Of a stretch of DNA of 64,000 nucleotides, positions 1 to 10,077 are shown in pieces (positions within the stretch are counted from its first letter, which is position 1; each line of letters begins with the position of its first letter). This DNA comes from Vairimorpha ceranae (lineage: Eukaryota > Microsporidia > Nosematidae). Location of the stretch: contig NW_020169299.1 in assembly GCF_000988165.1 (NCBI RefSeq), positions 93,558 to 157,557 on the forward strand, in the 5' to 3' direction. The notes under the pieces are model-generated. The model made no database searches. It saw only the letters and a list, made by a program, of their open reading frames with translations, and was not told where the DNA came from. The position numbers and the translations under genes are program-made.

Positions 1-44
1 ACGAATTTGTAAAAAAAGTCTAAATAAGTAAAAAACAATAAATT

Positions 45-968
45 TTATTCCCTTTCATAGTCTTTTAAGTATTCATCATTATTTATTTGAGATAGTTGCA
101 TGCGTATAATTTTAAGAAAAAAAGTAAAAATATAATTGATTTTCTTAAAATAATTTGCGTAAAGAAGTTGCGTATCACTACTTCTAAGCCATTGATCTAA
201 GATAAAGTTGTTATCTGTACGTTTTTTATAAAAACTAATGAATGTATCAAATTTAAATAATAAAAATTTAGATAACTTTTTGTCCAAACACTTAAGTAAA
301 GCATAAAAATCATTCCCATCATCATCAATACTGTAAGGCTTAGAAAAACAACTAATTTTTTCTTTTATAATATCATTAAATAAATGAAAATGCATTATTA
401 GTTCTAACGGATTACCATCTTTTAGATTTTGATGATTAATATTTGCATTAAAAAGATTTTCACTCTCAGTCAATAATTTTTCATATTCATTATTTTGTAA
501 AATACAAAAAGCATTGTATATTTTTTTAAAGCAAGGTATCGCTAGTTCTGTAATGCTTTTAGTGAAAAGACCCGTTTTAAATTGTATACAAGATTTTGTA
601 ATAGTATGTTTCATTGCTGCTAAAACAACTTCTCTAACAAATTCTTCATAAAAAACCTCTTTGTATATTTTATGTTCTGCATCTTTAAAATTTTTCAATA
701 AATCAACAGTAGGGTCTAAACTTAAAGTGTAAAAGTCTTTAAAAATCGTATATTGCAATTTCAAGTCATTATCTTCCATAAATTGTAAATCATATTTATT
801 TTCAAAGAGCATTGAGTTTATATTGTATTCTGCAGGAGTATCTAATCTTTGAAGATTAATTGATTTGAATAAGTTCTGTATATAAGATATTTCGTCTTCT
901 ACAGTTGTACAAAGAGATAGATTAATAATACTAAAAAATAATGTGGTAATTAAGCTACAAAATTTCAT
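45..968 (-). CDS. Hypothetical secreted protein
   Basis: I do not recognise a family. The 307-residue product starts with a typical signal peptide: basic start, a hydrophobic core over about residues 5-20, and a likely cleavage after SLC. The rest is soluble, mostly helical-looking and rich in Lys/Glu/Phe/Asn, with scattered cysteines near residues 125, 145, 153 and 205-225 that could form disulfides. There is no second membrane segment and no retention signal (it ends KDYERE), so secretion to the spore surface, vacuole or host is possible but inferred. The start is supported by AACCCTTTA directly upstream of the ATG. A 1.8-kb gene-free tract lies on its 5' side. It could be a lineage-specific microsporidian secreted protein. 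Confidence 0.7.
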   Translation of the reverse strand: MKFCSLITTLFFSIINLSLCTTVEDEISYIQNLFKSINLQRLDTPAEYNINSMLFENKYDLQFMEDNDLKLQYTIFKDFYTLSLDPTVDLLKNFKDAEHKIYKEVFYEEFVREVVLAAMKHTITKSCIQFKTGLFTKSITELAIPCFKKIYNAFCILQNNEYEKLLTESENLFNANINHQNLKDGNPLELIMHFHLFNDIIKEKISCFSKPYSIDDDGNDFYALLKCLDKKLSKFLLFKFDTFISFYKKRTDNNFILDQWLRSSDTQLLYANYFKKINYIFTFFLKIIRMQLSQINNDEYLKDYERE

Positions 969-2764
969 TAAAGGGTTAAATAAAATTTTAAATATAAGTG
1001 TTTAGAAGATTGTATTATCAAAAAAAAATAAACTAAGTAAAAATATCAAGCATTTATTTTATGTAATATTTGTAAAAAATATAAATTATAGAAAATCTGG
1101 CTTAAATATAATGAAATTTAAAAGATCAAATTTATTTATTATGTTTGTTTAGTTAATATTTTCGGATTTAAAACAATACACAAACTTTTTTATAAATTTA
1201 AATTGGTGCTTAAATGAAAAATTTTACTAAAAAATTTGTGATTTTTTTCATAAAATTAATATATATAAAAACTGTGAATTTGAATGTTTATTTATTTTCT
1301 AACTCTTCGTTTTAATTAATTAAATTTTTTGTAAAAAAGTAGTTAAAATTACATTTATGCAAAATAAATTATATATTTTAAAATTTTAACTAAATTTTTT
1401 AAAAACAGTATACTATTGTAGATTAATAACAAAAAGACTTGCTTTAAAGACGAACAACTATTGAAAAAGAAAGAACAACAAGCACATTTGTAGCCTCGTT
1501 TAAACGAAATAGTAAGCTAGTAATAAAATAAAAAGAAAAGGTTAGTTCAAAAATACAACAGAGCCCGAATTGTTTTGCCATTTTTTTGTTTAAAGTCAAG
1601 CTTATATTTATTTGACTATATAAATTATTGATATGCTCACATTAAATTGTCGACTAAAACGTTTTTAAGTTTTATACATTTTGTCTTACCATTTAAAATT
1701 TTTAAATAAAAACAAAAACAAAATGAAGTTAGAGTATTAAGAAATTAAAAATATTTCACATATACTCTAAATGAGGTTGTACAAGAACATTTTTTAAATT
1801 TTGTTTAATAAATTATTGTTTAGGAAGAGGTTATCAAACATAATGAGATGGGCTATACGAGGTTTAGAAAAATCATCCTTTTTTTAATGCAAAATCCCTG
1901 ATTGTAATAGCAAAAGTGTTTTTTGTATTTAATAATGCTAATTGTAAAGTTATAAACTTTTTGACATGTTTAAGTTAAAAAAAGTATAAGTTGTATTAAA
2001 AAAAATGAATGTGCTTATCGGATATTGTAGTAAAGGAAACATAAGCTATTCTATATAGTATTTTGTATTCAAAAGAAATTATCAATCTGAAATATTAAAA
2101 AAATTATAAATAATAAAACTAAAGTAACTATTGATGTTCATTTTTATTAAAAAGTATAGATTTTATATTAAATTTGCTTCAAATTACACAAAATATGTAT
2201 TTTTTGTTCACGTTTTTATCCGCTTTCTTTATTTTGATTTTGCTTTTAGAAATAAAAAAGTTTAAACGGCGAGTCAAAATATTGGGAACTAAAGTATCCT
2301 AGTTTAAACTTTTTTAAAAGTAAAAAATAGTTAAAAAACTATAAATTAATAATATTTTAAATTTAGGAAAGTCTCAAGAAATAAAATCTTTACATTATTT
2401 ATCAAAAATAGATTTAGAAACATTTCATACAACTCAATACAATTGTATTTAATATTTACTTATTACTGTAAATCTAATATTTGATAAATTAAATCTTAGC
2501 TTATTAAACATTTTACCAATAGATATTTAATATTATGTATCAATATAAAAAAATGTCATATATAAATATTTTTTTACAAAATTATTATTAAATTATAAAT
2601 CAATGCATATGTTGTAATTTATCTTAAATTAATCATTAATTCTTAAGATCCTTTATAGTATATGTTGTGTTATATCTTAATATTATTATTAACCTTAAAA
2701 CCCTTTTTCTCCTTTGTACAATCCTTTACATAATAGTTTATTTAAAATTAACCCCTATTATTTT
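969..2764. other. Gene-free AT-rich tract, divergent intergenic region
   Basis: This separates the divergently transcribed secreted protein and membrane protein. I see no convincing ORF, RNA gene or repeat. Two patches are less monotonous than the rest, about 1430-1580 and 1830-1930. The second can be read for 14 codons from an ATG at 1841 before a stop, with more codons after it. Either could be eroded coding DNA, but nothing recognisable remains. Confidence 0.5.
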
Positions 2765-3757
2765 ATGATTGATCTATGTTACATAATAAACCCAGTATGT
2801 TTCTATGCATTAATTCTAATACAAAACAGCTTAGTAAAAACAACTTATACAACGTTTTTATGCTCAACAGCTTTTATTCCTTCACTGATATACACAATAC
2901 TAAAAATGAAAAATTTTAATACAAAAAAGATATCGTTTGAAATAATATTTTATGGAATGTTATTTAGCGCACTAGATTTTTTTGCTTTCTATATATTATT
3001 TCATTCTATGAGCCGATTTTCCTCATTTATGGTTATTTCAATGACCTCATTCTTTTTTTTAACAATGTGTAAAGTACCGACGCATTTTATTGAATTTATT
3101 TTTGACTGGGGTTCTATTTTAGTAGTTATACGTATTTTTAAAAAAGTAATAGATTATGAGAGGTCTGATTTTCAATTTTATCATTATTCGTTTGGTTCTG
3201 ATCTTTTTTATATAATTTATCTTTTTTACATCCCAAAAGTCTTTGCAGAAAGATTTGCACTGCAAGATTTAGATGAAGATCTTGGCAATAACTGTAAAAT
3301 ATTATTTTTTATGATTATATCAGGAATATACCTATTAATAGATATTGTAAATACAAGACAGGAAGGATTGTACGGTAAGGATCATTATTCAATGATTATT
3401 TTAATGAGTATTATAAGCTTTGTATGGCTTATTACTTTAAAGAAAATAACTCCTGAGTTATGCGACAATTATTTAATATCTTGTGCTGTAATTCTTGTAA
3501 TTTATTTTATGTATAGAGCTGATAAGATATTTGATGTGACAAGAATTGAAGCAAATTTATATAATTTATACATATTCCTATTTATTGCACTTGTTGTATT
3601 ATACTTTTATATTCAGATAGATAAAATATTTTTAGTTGATGAAATTGCTAATTTATTAAATAAATATAACTCACCCACTACAGAAGGAGCAAATATACAA
3701 GAAGAAGGAACTAACACAGAAAACGAAGCGGCATTGTATGCACTTTATACCACATAG
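2765..3757 (+). CDS. Multi-pass membrane protein, possibly DMT-type transporter
   Basis: The 330-residue product has about nine or ten hydrophobic segments spread over nearly its whole length and a short polar, Glu/Thr/Asn-rich C-terminal tail. The spacing of helices and the segment around residues 75-110 (a helix pair rich in Phe, Ser and Met) resemble the drug/metabolite or nucleotide-sugar transporter superfamily. That is an impression from pattern, not a match to a diagnostic motif. The reading frame is open further upstream to a TTG at 2714, but the ATG at 2765 has AACCCCTATTATTT just before it, the usual start context in this window, so I place the start there. Such carriers import host metabolites or move sugars into the secretory pathway. 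Confidence 0.65.
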   Translation: MIDLCYIINPVCFYALILIQNSLVKTTYTTFLCSTAFIPSLIYTILKMKNFNTKKISFEIIFYGMLFSALDFFAFYILFHSMSRFSSFMVISMTSFFFLTMCKVPTHFIEFIFDWGSILVVIRIFKKVIDYERSDFQFYHYSFGSDLFYIIYLFYIPKVFAERFALQDLDEDLGNNCKILFFMIISGIYLLIDIVNTRQEGLYGKDHYSMIILMSIISFVWLITLKKITPELCDNYLISCAVILVIYFMYRADKIFDVTRIEANLYNLYIFLFIALVVLYFYIQIDKIFLVDEIANLLNKYNSPTTEGANIQEEGTNTENEAALYALYTT

Positions 3758-4656
3758 CAAAATATAATTGTAAAATGATATTTATGCACAATAAATCTTT
3801 AAATTATTTGTTTTATTGTAGTTTTTTATATTTCCTTTGTTAATATACTAGTCTTTATTAATCTTTTAAAATAGTTGTATAAATTATCAAATATATAGAA
3901 TTATAGTGTGATTTATAAAAAATTTTATAAATTATTTTTTTAATGTACTTAACGGGGAATGTTTAGTTCTGAAAATAATATTCTAAAATATTTATAAATA
4001 GGCACTTGATAACCTTGTACACTATATTTAAGCAATTAATTTCTCTTATTGTGATTTTTGATGGTAAAGTTCATGCAAGTTGTCTCTACTTTTTGTAAAG
4101 GGTAAAATTTATTTAAATATATAAAAAAATTCTAGAAAATTCCAAATTTTTATATAGATTTTGTGATGTCAGCTGATACAATACTTTAAAAATATTATAT
4201 AATAAAGCTTATTGTAAAAATTAATATTATGGATGGATACACAAAGATTGCAAACGATGCAAGTTTTTGAAAGCACGGTTTGCTATGTGAAGAACCAGAA
4301 ATTAATGTTATAATATGTTTATTAAATAATTGAGTTTTTGTAATAATAATTGATAGAAACAGGTGCGAAAAATTAAATATTAAACAATTAGAATTTTTTT
4401 TATTTTACTACAAAAGTATCAAAATTTGGTAATTTGAAATGCGAAAAATTTACTAAGAGATCGAAAATTGTCTTAAAACATAATTCATTCTCAATTTAAT
4501 TAAAAAATTTGCATAATTTTTTTTTATTTTACATTCTAAAAAACAGCAAAAATTTAGCGAAAAAATAAGAAACTTACAAAAATTAATGTAAAAAACTTCT
4601 TTTAATATAAATGTCTAAATTAAATCAATATAAATATATACAATTATAAACTATAT
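3758..4656. other. Gene-free AT-rich intergenic tract
   Basis: This lies between the 3' ends of two converging genes. It holds one copy of a recurring TTTATGCACA word at 3781-3790, 24 nt after the stop of the membrane protein. A CCC tract on the minus strand near 4100 is followed only by a 12-codon reading frame. Nothing else was seen. Confidence 0.5.
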
Positions 4657-5148
4657 TTAAAAAGCATTAGAAAGTTCTTTGATACATTTATCATGGAAAG
4701 ATAGAATAATGTTATGATCCATTATTTTATTCATCGGTAGTTCATACCCAATCGTACCACAAAAATCACACATGGTCACTTCAAAATTACGAAATTTTAA
4801 ACATTCCATTTTTAAATCAAAAGATCGACGTTTTATTAAATACTCGTTTAGATCTGTATTTCCAGTCTCAACAGAAATATATCCATATATTGTATGCTTT
4901 AGTAAAGTAATATTACCAATTTTATATTTAATAATATCATTAATAGTTTCTTTTTCTACATCACACATCTTATTCAAGTTTTCTAAAACATTTTTTAATG
5001 TTGTGAAAGATTTATGTATTTTAGATAAATTATTTTCAAAGTGTTCTTTTGTTTTATAGACAGTTTTAAAATCACTTAATGCTTTTAGAAAAGTAGAAAT
5101 GTGATATACAATTAGTTTGCTTCTTGTTATTTTTTCATTCATTTGCAT
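4657..5148 (-). CDS. Small protein with coiled coil and C-terminal Cys/His cluster
   Basis: This 163-residue protein is not assigned to a family. Residues about 15-75 are helical and heptad-like. The C-terminus holds CDFCG at about residue 126 and HDKC about 25 residues later. That CxxC plus HxxC arrangement could bind one zinc ion and resembles half of a RING or Vps-type C-terminal finger, but it is too short to be a complete RING. The start context ATATCCCAAG before the ATG is the normal one here. No signal peptide or membrane segment is present. A degenerate membrane-traffic subunit is one possibility, stated as inference only. Confidence 0.6.
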   Translation of the reverse strand: MQMNEKITRSKLIVYHISTFLKALSDFKTVYKTKEHFENNLSKIHKSFTTLKNVLENLNKMCDVEKETINDIIKYKIGNITLLKHTIYGYISVETGNTDLNEYLIKRRSFDLKMECLKFRNFEVTMCDFCGTIGYELPMNKIMDHNIILSFHDKCIKELSNAF

Positions 5149-5423
5149 CTTGGGATATAAAATTTTTATAAATTTAAAATGTGTTAAAAAAATAATTTCT
5201 AGCTTTTTAAATGTATTTTGTGTTTACAAAAAGATGTAAATATAAAATTTATATAAAGCACAATTCTGTAGCTTCTATCATTTAATATTACATAAAAAGC
5301 CAATTCTTAAGTTTAATTACATTGTAAAATATAAATATTAAAAGTAAAGATTTTTATGTCTAGATTAAATAATACTTATATTTGCTTATAAATACACAAA
5401 TTTACCTTTTAATATAACTTAAA

Positions 5424-6080
5424 TTAATTCTGATATGTATTATAAGAAGTATAACTTGAAAACATTAAATATAAATATCTAAACCATACTAATTGACTTC
5501 TATGATAAGACATCATCTTAACTACAGAAAAATAATCTTTAAACTTAAGCACATATTCTTTTACACCACATCTATAGTTTAAAATATATTTTTGAAATAT
5601 ATTAAGGCTTTTAAGATACATAGTATTTATTTTAAAAATATTTCTAAACAGAAAAGAAGCTTTGTAACATGATATGTGATTTTTATGATTAGATACGCCA
5701 TTTTTATCAAAAGTTATTAATGTGTCAAAAGGTGATACTAAATAAGTATAAAATAAAATATCGGTAATTTTTTGTACATCCCAATTATCATTATCTAGAA
5801 AATTATACATAGTTAAGTTGTAATTATAATTATTACAAAGTGCTTCTAGTTCTTTCTGTCTTATATTTGTATAATTAAGAAGGGTATTACCTTTTGAAAG
5901 ACAAATAATACGTATTTTACCTTTTAAATTTAATAAAGTAGGACCAAAAAACATAGATTCATCATCAGGATGAGCTATAAGAAGTAGAAAATTACCAGTG
6001 GTTATAGGAGTTGTAATATAAAATCTTTTATAATTTCTTAATAGAAATAAGATAAAAAAATATAAAAAAAATATTTTCAT
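5424..6080 (-). CDS. PIGL: GlcNAc-PI de-N-acetylase (PIG-L/Gpi12)
   Basis: This enzyme removes acetate from N-acetylglucosaminyl-phosphatidylinositol, the second step of GPI-anchor synthesis, on the cytosolic face of the ER. An N-terminal hydrophobic anchor covers about residues 3-15. The metal-binding motif AHPDDE is at residues 36-41, within LLLIAHPDDESMFFGP. The downstream FDKNGVSNHKNH block supplies the second histidine pair typical of the family, and RQKELEAL is the conserved helix after the first motif. The length of 218 residues is close to the family norm (about 250). TACACCCTTTT precedes the ATG. It lies head-to-tail with the SND2-like gene, 20 bp apart. All catalytic residues I can place are present. 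Confidence 0.93.
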   Translation of the reverse strand: MKIFFLYFFILFLLRNYKRFYITTPITTGNFLLLIAHPDDESMFFGPTLLNLKGKIRIICLSKGNTLLNYTNIRQKELEALCNNYNYNLTMYNFLDNDNWDVQKITDILFYTYLVSPFDTLITFDKNGVSNHKNHISCYKASFLFRNIFKINTMYLKSLNIFQKYILNYRCGVKEYVLKFKDYFSVVKMMSYHRSQLVWFRYLYLMFSSYTSYNTYQN

Positions 6081-6100
6081 AAAAGGGTGTATTTAAATAT

Positions 6101-6523
6101 TTATTGAGTCTTAAGTTTTTTTACAGTTTTATAGACCATCTCATAAAAAGCAGATAAAGCAATAAAAACGTATAAAATGCACCAATAATAACTGTAAAAA
6201 ATAAACATTTTTACTAACATACAAATTACAAGACTGTCAAATAAAACAGATGCAATACCTTTCCCGGATAATGCCGTGCCAGGATCAACAAGTTCTTCAA
6301 TATTTCCATTTTTTCGTATAACAGGCGCGCTTATTTTAAAAATACAAAGTATTGTAAATATCTCTGGACAACTTGATATAAAAAATTTGAACTTATCAAA
6401 TCTGTTATTAAAGTATAATAAAATAATTATAAGTGTATTAAATAAGATTGTACTTAACAAAAGACTCTTTTTAATAAAATAATTTGATTTATGGATAGCT
6501 TTGTTTAAATCACTGCCTCTCAT
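6101..6523 (-). CDS. TMEM208/SND2-like ER membrane protein
   Basis: The 140-residue product has two hydrophobic hairpins, at about residues 18-60 and 88-125, with the loop DPGTALSGKGIASVLFD between them. This layout and the pattern 'D..G...G....L.D......' followed by an aromatic-rich hairpin (FYSYYWCILYVF) resemble the TMEM208/SND2 family. SND2 in yeast takes part in SRP-independent targeting of membrane proteins to the ER. The similarity is weak but consistent in length (170 or so residues in other eukaryotes) and topology. GCCCCTTT lies directly before the ATG. If the call is wrong, it is simply a small four-helix membrane protein. Confidence 0.5.
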   Translation of the reverse strand: MRGSDLNKAIHKSNYFIKKSLLLSTILFNTLIIILLYFNNRFDKFKFFISSCPEIFTILCIFKISAPVIRKNGNIEELVDPGTALSGKGIASVLFDSLVICMLVKMFIFYSYYWCILYVFIALSAFYEMVYKTVKKLKTQ

Positions 6524-6577
6524 AAAGGGGCTATAAAAAAAAGTAATAAATTTAGCGAAAAAAAAAGAAAAAAATTA

Positions 6578-6904
6578 TTATCTAGTTTTATGAAAAAAAT
6601 CGATCATAAAAAATAAATAAAAAAAATATTTAATATAAGAGCCACCCACTTGTAAAGCAAACACCTCTAACTCATCACCGTCTTCCATATTTCTTAAATC
6701 TGGTGTCTCATCCAATCCCAACACTTTTCCATTAAAAGTAAGTCTAAGCTCATTCGGATTTTTATGTACATTGTCAGCAAAAGTCTTTAATATTTTTCTA
6801 AATGTAACATTTTTCTTAACTTTAAACTCTAATGTAGAACCATCTTGATCTTGTATTTTTAATGTAATTTTTTCTTGATCATTTATTTTAGAATTATCTC
6901 CCAT
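6578..6904 (-). CDS. SMT3: SUMO (Smt3) precursor
   Basis: This is a small ubiquitin-like modifier. A short polar N-terminus leads into a beta-grasp fold from ITLKIQDQDG (residue 13) to ALQVGG, ending in the Gly-Gly at residues 87-88 that is conjugated to lysines after processing by a Ulp-type protease. The segments FRKILKTFAD and LRLTFNGKVL, and DLRNMEDGDELEVF, correspond to the SUMO helix, the R-F-x-F-D-G strand pair and the final strand. Unusually, 20 residues follow GG, and they are strongly aromatic and hydrophobic, whereas known SUMO tails are mostly a few residues long. CTCCCCTTTAA precedes the ATG. The gene is divergent from NPL4, sharing a 233-bp promoter region. Confidence 0.93.
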   Translation of the reverse strand: MGDNSKINDQEKITLKIQDQDGSTLEFKVKKNVTFRKILKTFADNVHKNPNELRLTFNGKVLGLDETPDLRNMEDGDELEVFALQVGGSYIKYFFYLFFMIDFFHKTR

Positions 6905-7137
6905 TTAAAGGGGAGGGAAATTAAAATATTGATAAAAGCTAAATGTAATTTGTTAAAAAACTATATTATTTGTTAGAAATAACTAAAAATTCTATGTTTA
7001 ATAACAGCGTGAATAAGAAAAGCAAGAAAATTTACAATTATCTTTATTCAAATAAATAATAAGTTATTGTTTGGTATAAAACTGATTATAATTTTTTACG
7101 ACAGTTTAAAAATAAAATTAGCCCCTTAAAACATCAA

Positions 7138-8622
7138 ATGATCATTTTTATAAAAGGACCAACAGAGCGTAAACGAATAGAAATAGGACCATATGATAAA
7201 ATATATAAAAAAGCAAAGGAAGTTTTTGGTAAAGAAAACTTTACTTTATCATACGATGAAGACAATACACAAAAAGTAGACGGAAATTCGAATATATTAG
7301 ATTTAAATTTAAAAAAAGGTACAACACTATTTATTCATTATGACATAGTAAAAAGCGATATTAAACGTGAGAAAGACAAAATGATGTGCAATCATGATTC
7401 AAATGCGATGTGTGCTAATTGTGCACCACTTGATCCGTGGGATGCGAAATATATGGCTGATAAAAAAATTAAATATTTAAGTTTTGGTTCGTACAAAGAA
7501 ATGTGTAAATACAAAAATATGGATCTATCTATGGAAGATTACTCTTCTAAAAAGTGTAAAGATCATAAACCTAATATTCGTTGTGTTAATTGTCAAGAAA
7601 AAGATATATTTTTAAATCCGCAAAGATATCGAATGGTCGATCATGTGGAATTTGATGACGCAGCTATGGTTCAAAATTTTATAAAAAACTGGAAAGATTC
7701 AAGAAGGCAATATTTTGGATTTTTAATAGGAAAATATAAAACATACGATATGGTTCCATTAGGTAGAAAAGCACTTGTCTCTGGTATATGGTTACCGGAA
7801 CAAGAAAATTTTCCTGATGGATTTGTTATAAATGAATTATCATATGGTGATTTTCTGAAAGATTCAGGATTAGAAATTGTTGGGATGATTTATTCAGATT
7901 TAATATTTGATGGACATATGACTAGTTCAAAACTTAAAGAAGACTTTTTTTTGTCATCCTTGGAAGTTGATTTTATTTCAAAAATGCAGTTTATGTTTCC
8001 AAATTTTGAAAATAAAAATCTTCTTAATTCAAAATTTGTTACAATTGTAGTAACTTCAAATATACAAGGAGAGATTGAACTAATGGAATATCAAGTTAGT
8101 TCACAATGTATGGCATTAACCCGCGGTAATTTTATATTGCCTACAGATAATCCAAAGCTATTTTATACTACAAAAAATATATTTTACAAAACAATTGAAG
8201 ATGACGGAAGTCTTAAATCTGTAAAGGCTGATCCATTTCTACCAGTAGAATTTTTTTTAGTTAAATTAACACATGGTAACAAACAGAATCCCCTTTTTCT
8301 CAATAACACACCCTTCTATGGTTCAGTTACTAATAAAAAACTTGCAGAATATTTTAATGAAGATTATTCATTTGAAAAATTTTCTAATTTTGATTTACTC
8401 CAGAGACTAAAAGATAAATTTAAAGACTTCAATGAGTTATTAAAATGCATTGTTGAAAAAGATAGAAATTATTTTAAGTTTTTTACAGAACAAGAAAATT
8501 TTAAAGAGTTTACTAATTCCTTACAAAAATATTATAAAAGATCGTGGATATGTGCAGCTTGTACGTTTATTAATGAGAAAAACTTAGATCGATGTGAAAT
8601 ATGTGAAACACCAAACCAATAA
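7138..8622 (+). CDS. NPL4: NPL4, Cdc48/p97 ubiquitin-binding cofactor
   Basis: With Ufd1, Npl4 recruits polyubiquitinated proteins to the Cdc48 unfoldase for ER-associated degradation and chromatin extraction. Domains in order: UBX-like fold at residues 1-75; zinc domain with two CHCC sites (C84, H86, C92, C95 and C140, H143, C149, C152) and the diagnostic PWD after the first site; inactive MPN domain from about 168 to 400; and a C-terminal NZF finger (W470, C472, C475, C486, C489), where mammalian NPL4 also binds ubiquitin. The NZF finger is missing from budding yeast Npl4. The length of 494 is slightly below the usual 580-610. The ATG follows AGCCCCTTAAAACATCAA. The DnaJ gene starts only 94 bp after the stop. 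Confidence 0.95.
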   Translation: MIIFIKGPTERKRIEIGPYDKIYKKAKEVFGKENFTLSYDEDNTQKVDGNSNILDLNLKKGTTLFIHYDIVKSDIKREKDKMMCNHDSNAMCANCAPLDPWDAKYMADKKIKYLSFGSYKEMCKYKNMDLSMEDYSSKKCKDHKPNIRCVNCQEKDIFLNPQRYRMVDHVEFDDAAMVQNFIKNWKDSRRQYFGFLIGKYKTYDMVPLGRKALVSGIWLPEQENFPDGFVINELSYGDFLKDSGLEIVGMIYSDLIFDGHMTSSKLKEDFFLSSLEVDFISKMQFMFPNFENKNLLNSKFVTIVVTSNIQGEIELMEYQVSSQCMALTRGNFILPTDNPKLFYTTKNIFYKTIEDDGSLKSVKADPFLPVEFFLVKLTHGNKQNPLFLNNTPFYGSVTNKKLAEYFNEDYSFEKFSNFDLLQRLKDKFKDFNELLKCIVEKDRNYFKFFTEQENFKEFTNSLQKYYKRSWICAACTFINEKNLDRCEICETPNQ

Positions 8623-8708
8623 ATTTTATAAATTTACTAGTTTTTTAAATTTATTTTTTTCGGAATTTTCTAGAATTTTTTTTTCTATAAATAGGTGGCC
8701 CCTAAAAA

Positions 8709-8717
8709 ATGGCATAA
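8709..8717 (+). promoter_or_regulatory. Two-codon upstream ORF overlapping the DnaJ start
   Basis: The first ATG after the CCCC tract reads ATG GCA TAA, a two-codon ORF. Its last base is the first base of the DnaJ ATG (ATGGCATAATGG), which lies in a different frame. A scanning ribosome would meet this ATG first, so DnaJ translation may depend on leaky scanning or termination-reinitiation. This arrangement is seen directly; any regulatory effect is inference. Confidence 0.45.
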
Positions 8718-9940
8718 TGGCACAAGACCCCCAAGGACTTTATGAAGTATTAGGACTTAAAGCTGGTGCAAGCATTGATGAAGTTAAAAAAGCATTTACA
8801 AAAAAACAAAGGGAATGTCATCCCGATGGTGCATTTTTTAAAGCTGCTCTTAGAAAATGTAAAACAGATGAAGAAAGAGCAAAAGTTGAAAAAGAATTTA
8901 AAGAAAAATCACAAAAATGTAATCAAGCTAAAGCAGTTTTATTTGATGAGAAAAAAAAGCAAGAGTATGATATGGGAATGACTGGCGATTTTGGATTTTC
9001 TGCAGGTGGTGGAGACTTTTTCGATATTTTTTCAAGTTTTACTGGTGGAGGAAGAAGAAATCGAGTACAAAAAGTTCAAGATACAGAATACGAGTTTAAT
9101 ATTTCGTTGAAGGAAGCTTATATGGGAAAGCGAGCTAGTTTTAATGTAAAAGTGCAAAGAGAATGTTCTGCATGTAATGGTAAAGGAGGAGACAGTGTTG
9201 AAACATGTGAACCATGTAAAGGTAAAGGTAAGGTAGAACATCATAGGAGACTAGGTCCTTTAATTTCTGTACAAGAAGCACCTTGTAATAATTGTAATTC
9301 TACTGGGTTTGTTGTTAAAGGAAAGCTTTGTCAAAGTTGTAAAGGTAAACAATACGTTGAGACTAAAGAACATATTGAAGTGGAAGTAGAGCCAGGAGTA
9401 CAGAACGGTAGAAAATATACATTTTCTGGCAAAGGAAATCATAAAAAAAATTGTGTACCGGGTGATGTGATTCTTATTGTAAACATTACAAATGATCCAA
9501 GATTTAGAAAAAGTGGATATAATTTAATTAGTAAGGTTGATATTCCATTGTATGTTGCTTTGGCAGGCGGACAGATTATATTTGAACATATCACTGGTAA
9601 GAAATTTGAAATTACTTTATATCCATTTAAAGATTTAAAGAAATGTATTATTTTAAAAGGCGAAGGTTTTAAAATAAAAAATAGTTATTCGGGTGGTGAT
9701 CTTATCCTCGAACCTAATATAATTATAGATAAGAATATTGATAAAGATTTATTAGCACGCGCCTTGAATTATGTTCCTGTAAGAAAAGATTTTACAGGAA
9801 CTGCTGTTCCAAAATATGCAGAATTTGGTGTTATGCCTAAAGAACAGGAAGAACAAAACGAAAGAGAAAGATTCGAAGGTGCAGAAGAGTTTTTTGGAGG
9901 AAATGGTAGAGATTTTTTTAGCAAGTTTGGATTTTTCTAA
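8717..9940 (+). CDS. YDJ1: Class A DnaJ/Hsp40 co-chaperone (Ydj1-like)
   Basis: This stimulates Hsp70 ATPase activity and delivers unfolded clients. Domains: J domain at residues 7-85 with HPD at 35-37; G/F-rich linker at about 86-112; C-terminal domain I interrupted by four CxxC zinc repeats (C140/C143, C154/C157, C180/C183, C195/C198); then client-binding domains I and II. About 19 extra residues lie between HPD and the third J-domain helix, an insertion not found in ordinary DnaJ. The C-terminus (KFGFF) lacks a CaaX farnesylation box, unlike Ydj1. The frame is open upstream into NPL4, but the ATG at 8717 follows the CCCC tract and gives the normal J-domain start. The product is 407 residues. 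Confidence 0.93.
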   Translation: MAQDPQGLYEVLGLKAGASIDEVKKAFTKKQRECHPDGAFFKAALRKCKTDEERAKVEKEFKEKSQKCNQAKAVLFDEKKKQEYDMGMTGDFGFSAGGGDFFDIFSSFTGGGRRNRVQKVQDTEYEFNISLKEAYMGKRASFNVKVQRECSACNGKGGDSVETCEPCKGKGKVEHHRRLGPLISVQEAPCNNCNSTGFVVKGKLCQSCKGKQYVETKEHIEVEVEPGVQNGRKYTFSGKGNHKKNCVPGDVILIVNITNDPRFRKSGYNLISKVDIPLYVALAGGQIIFEHITGKKFEITLYPFKDLKKCIILKGEGFKIKNSYSGGDLILEPNIIIDKNIDKDLLARALNYVPVRKDFTGTAVPKYAEFGVMPKEQEEQNERERFEGAEEFFGGNGRDFFSKFGFF

Positions 9941-10077
9941 TTATAAAATAAATTAAAGGTTTAATTTTTTTAAATCTATGCATATTGACATATTTTTTAA
10001 TTTTTTTTCTTTGTAGTTGTTTAATAATTTATACTTATTTGCAAATAAATTATAAATTATTTTTTATGTCCCTTAAA

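Noticed and set aside
2714..2764. Upstream TTG start for the membrane protein
   Set aside because: The ATG at 2765 has the usual CCCC context; non-ATG starts are not needed here. The same reasoning applies to the TTG at 46541.
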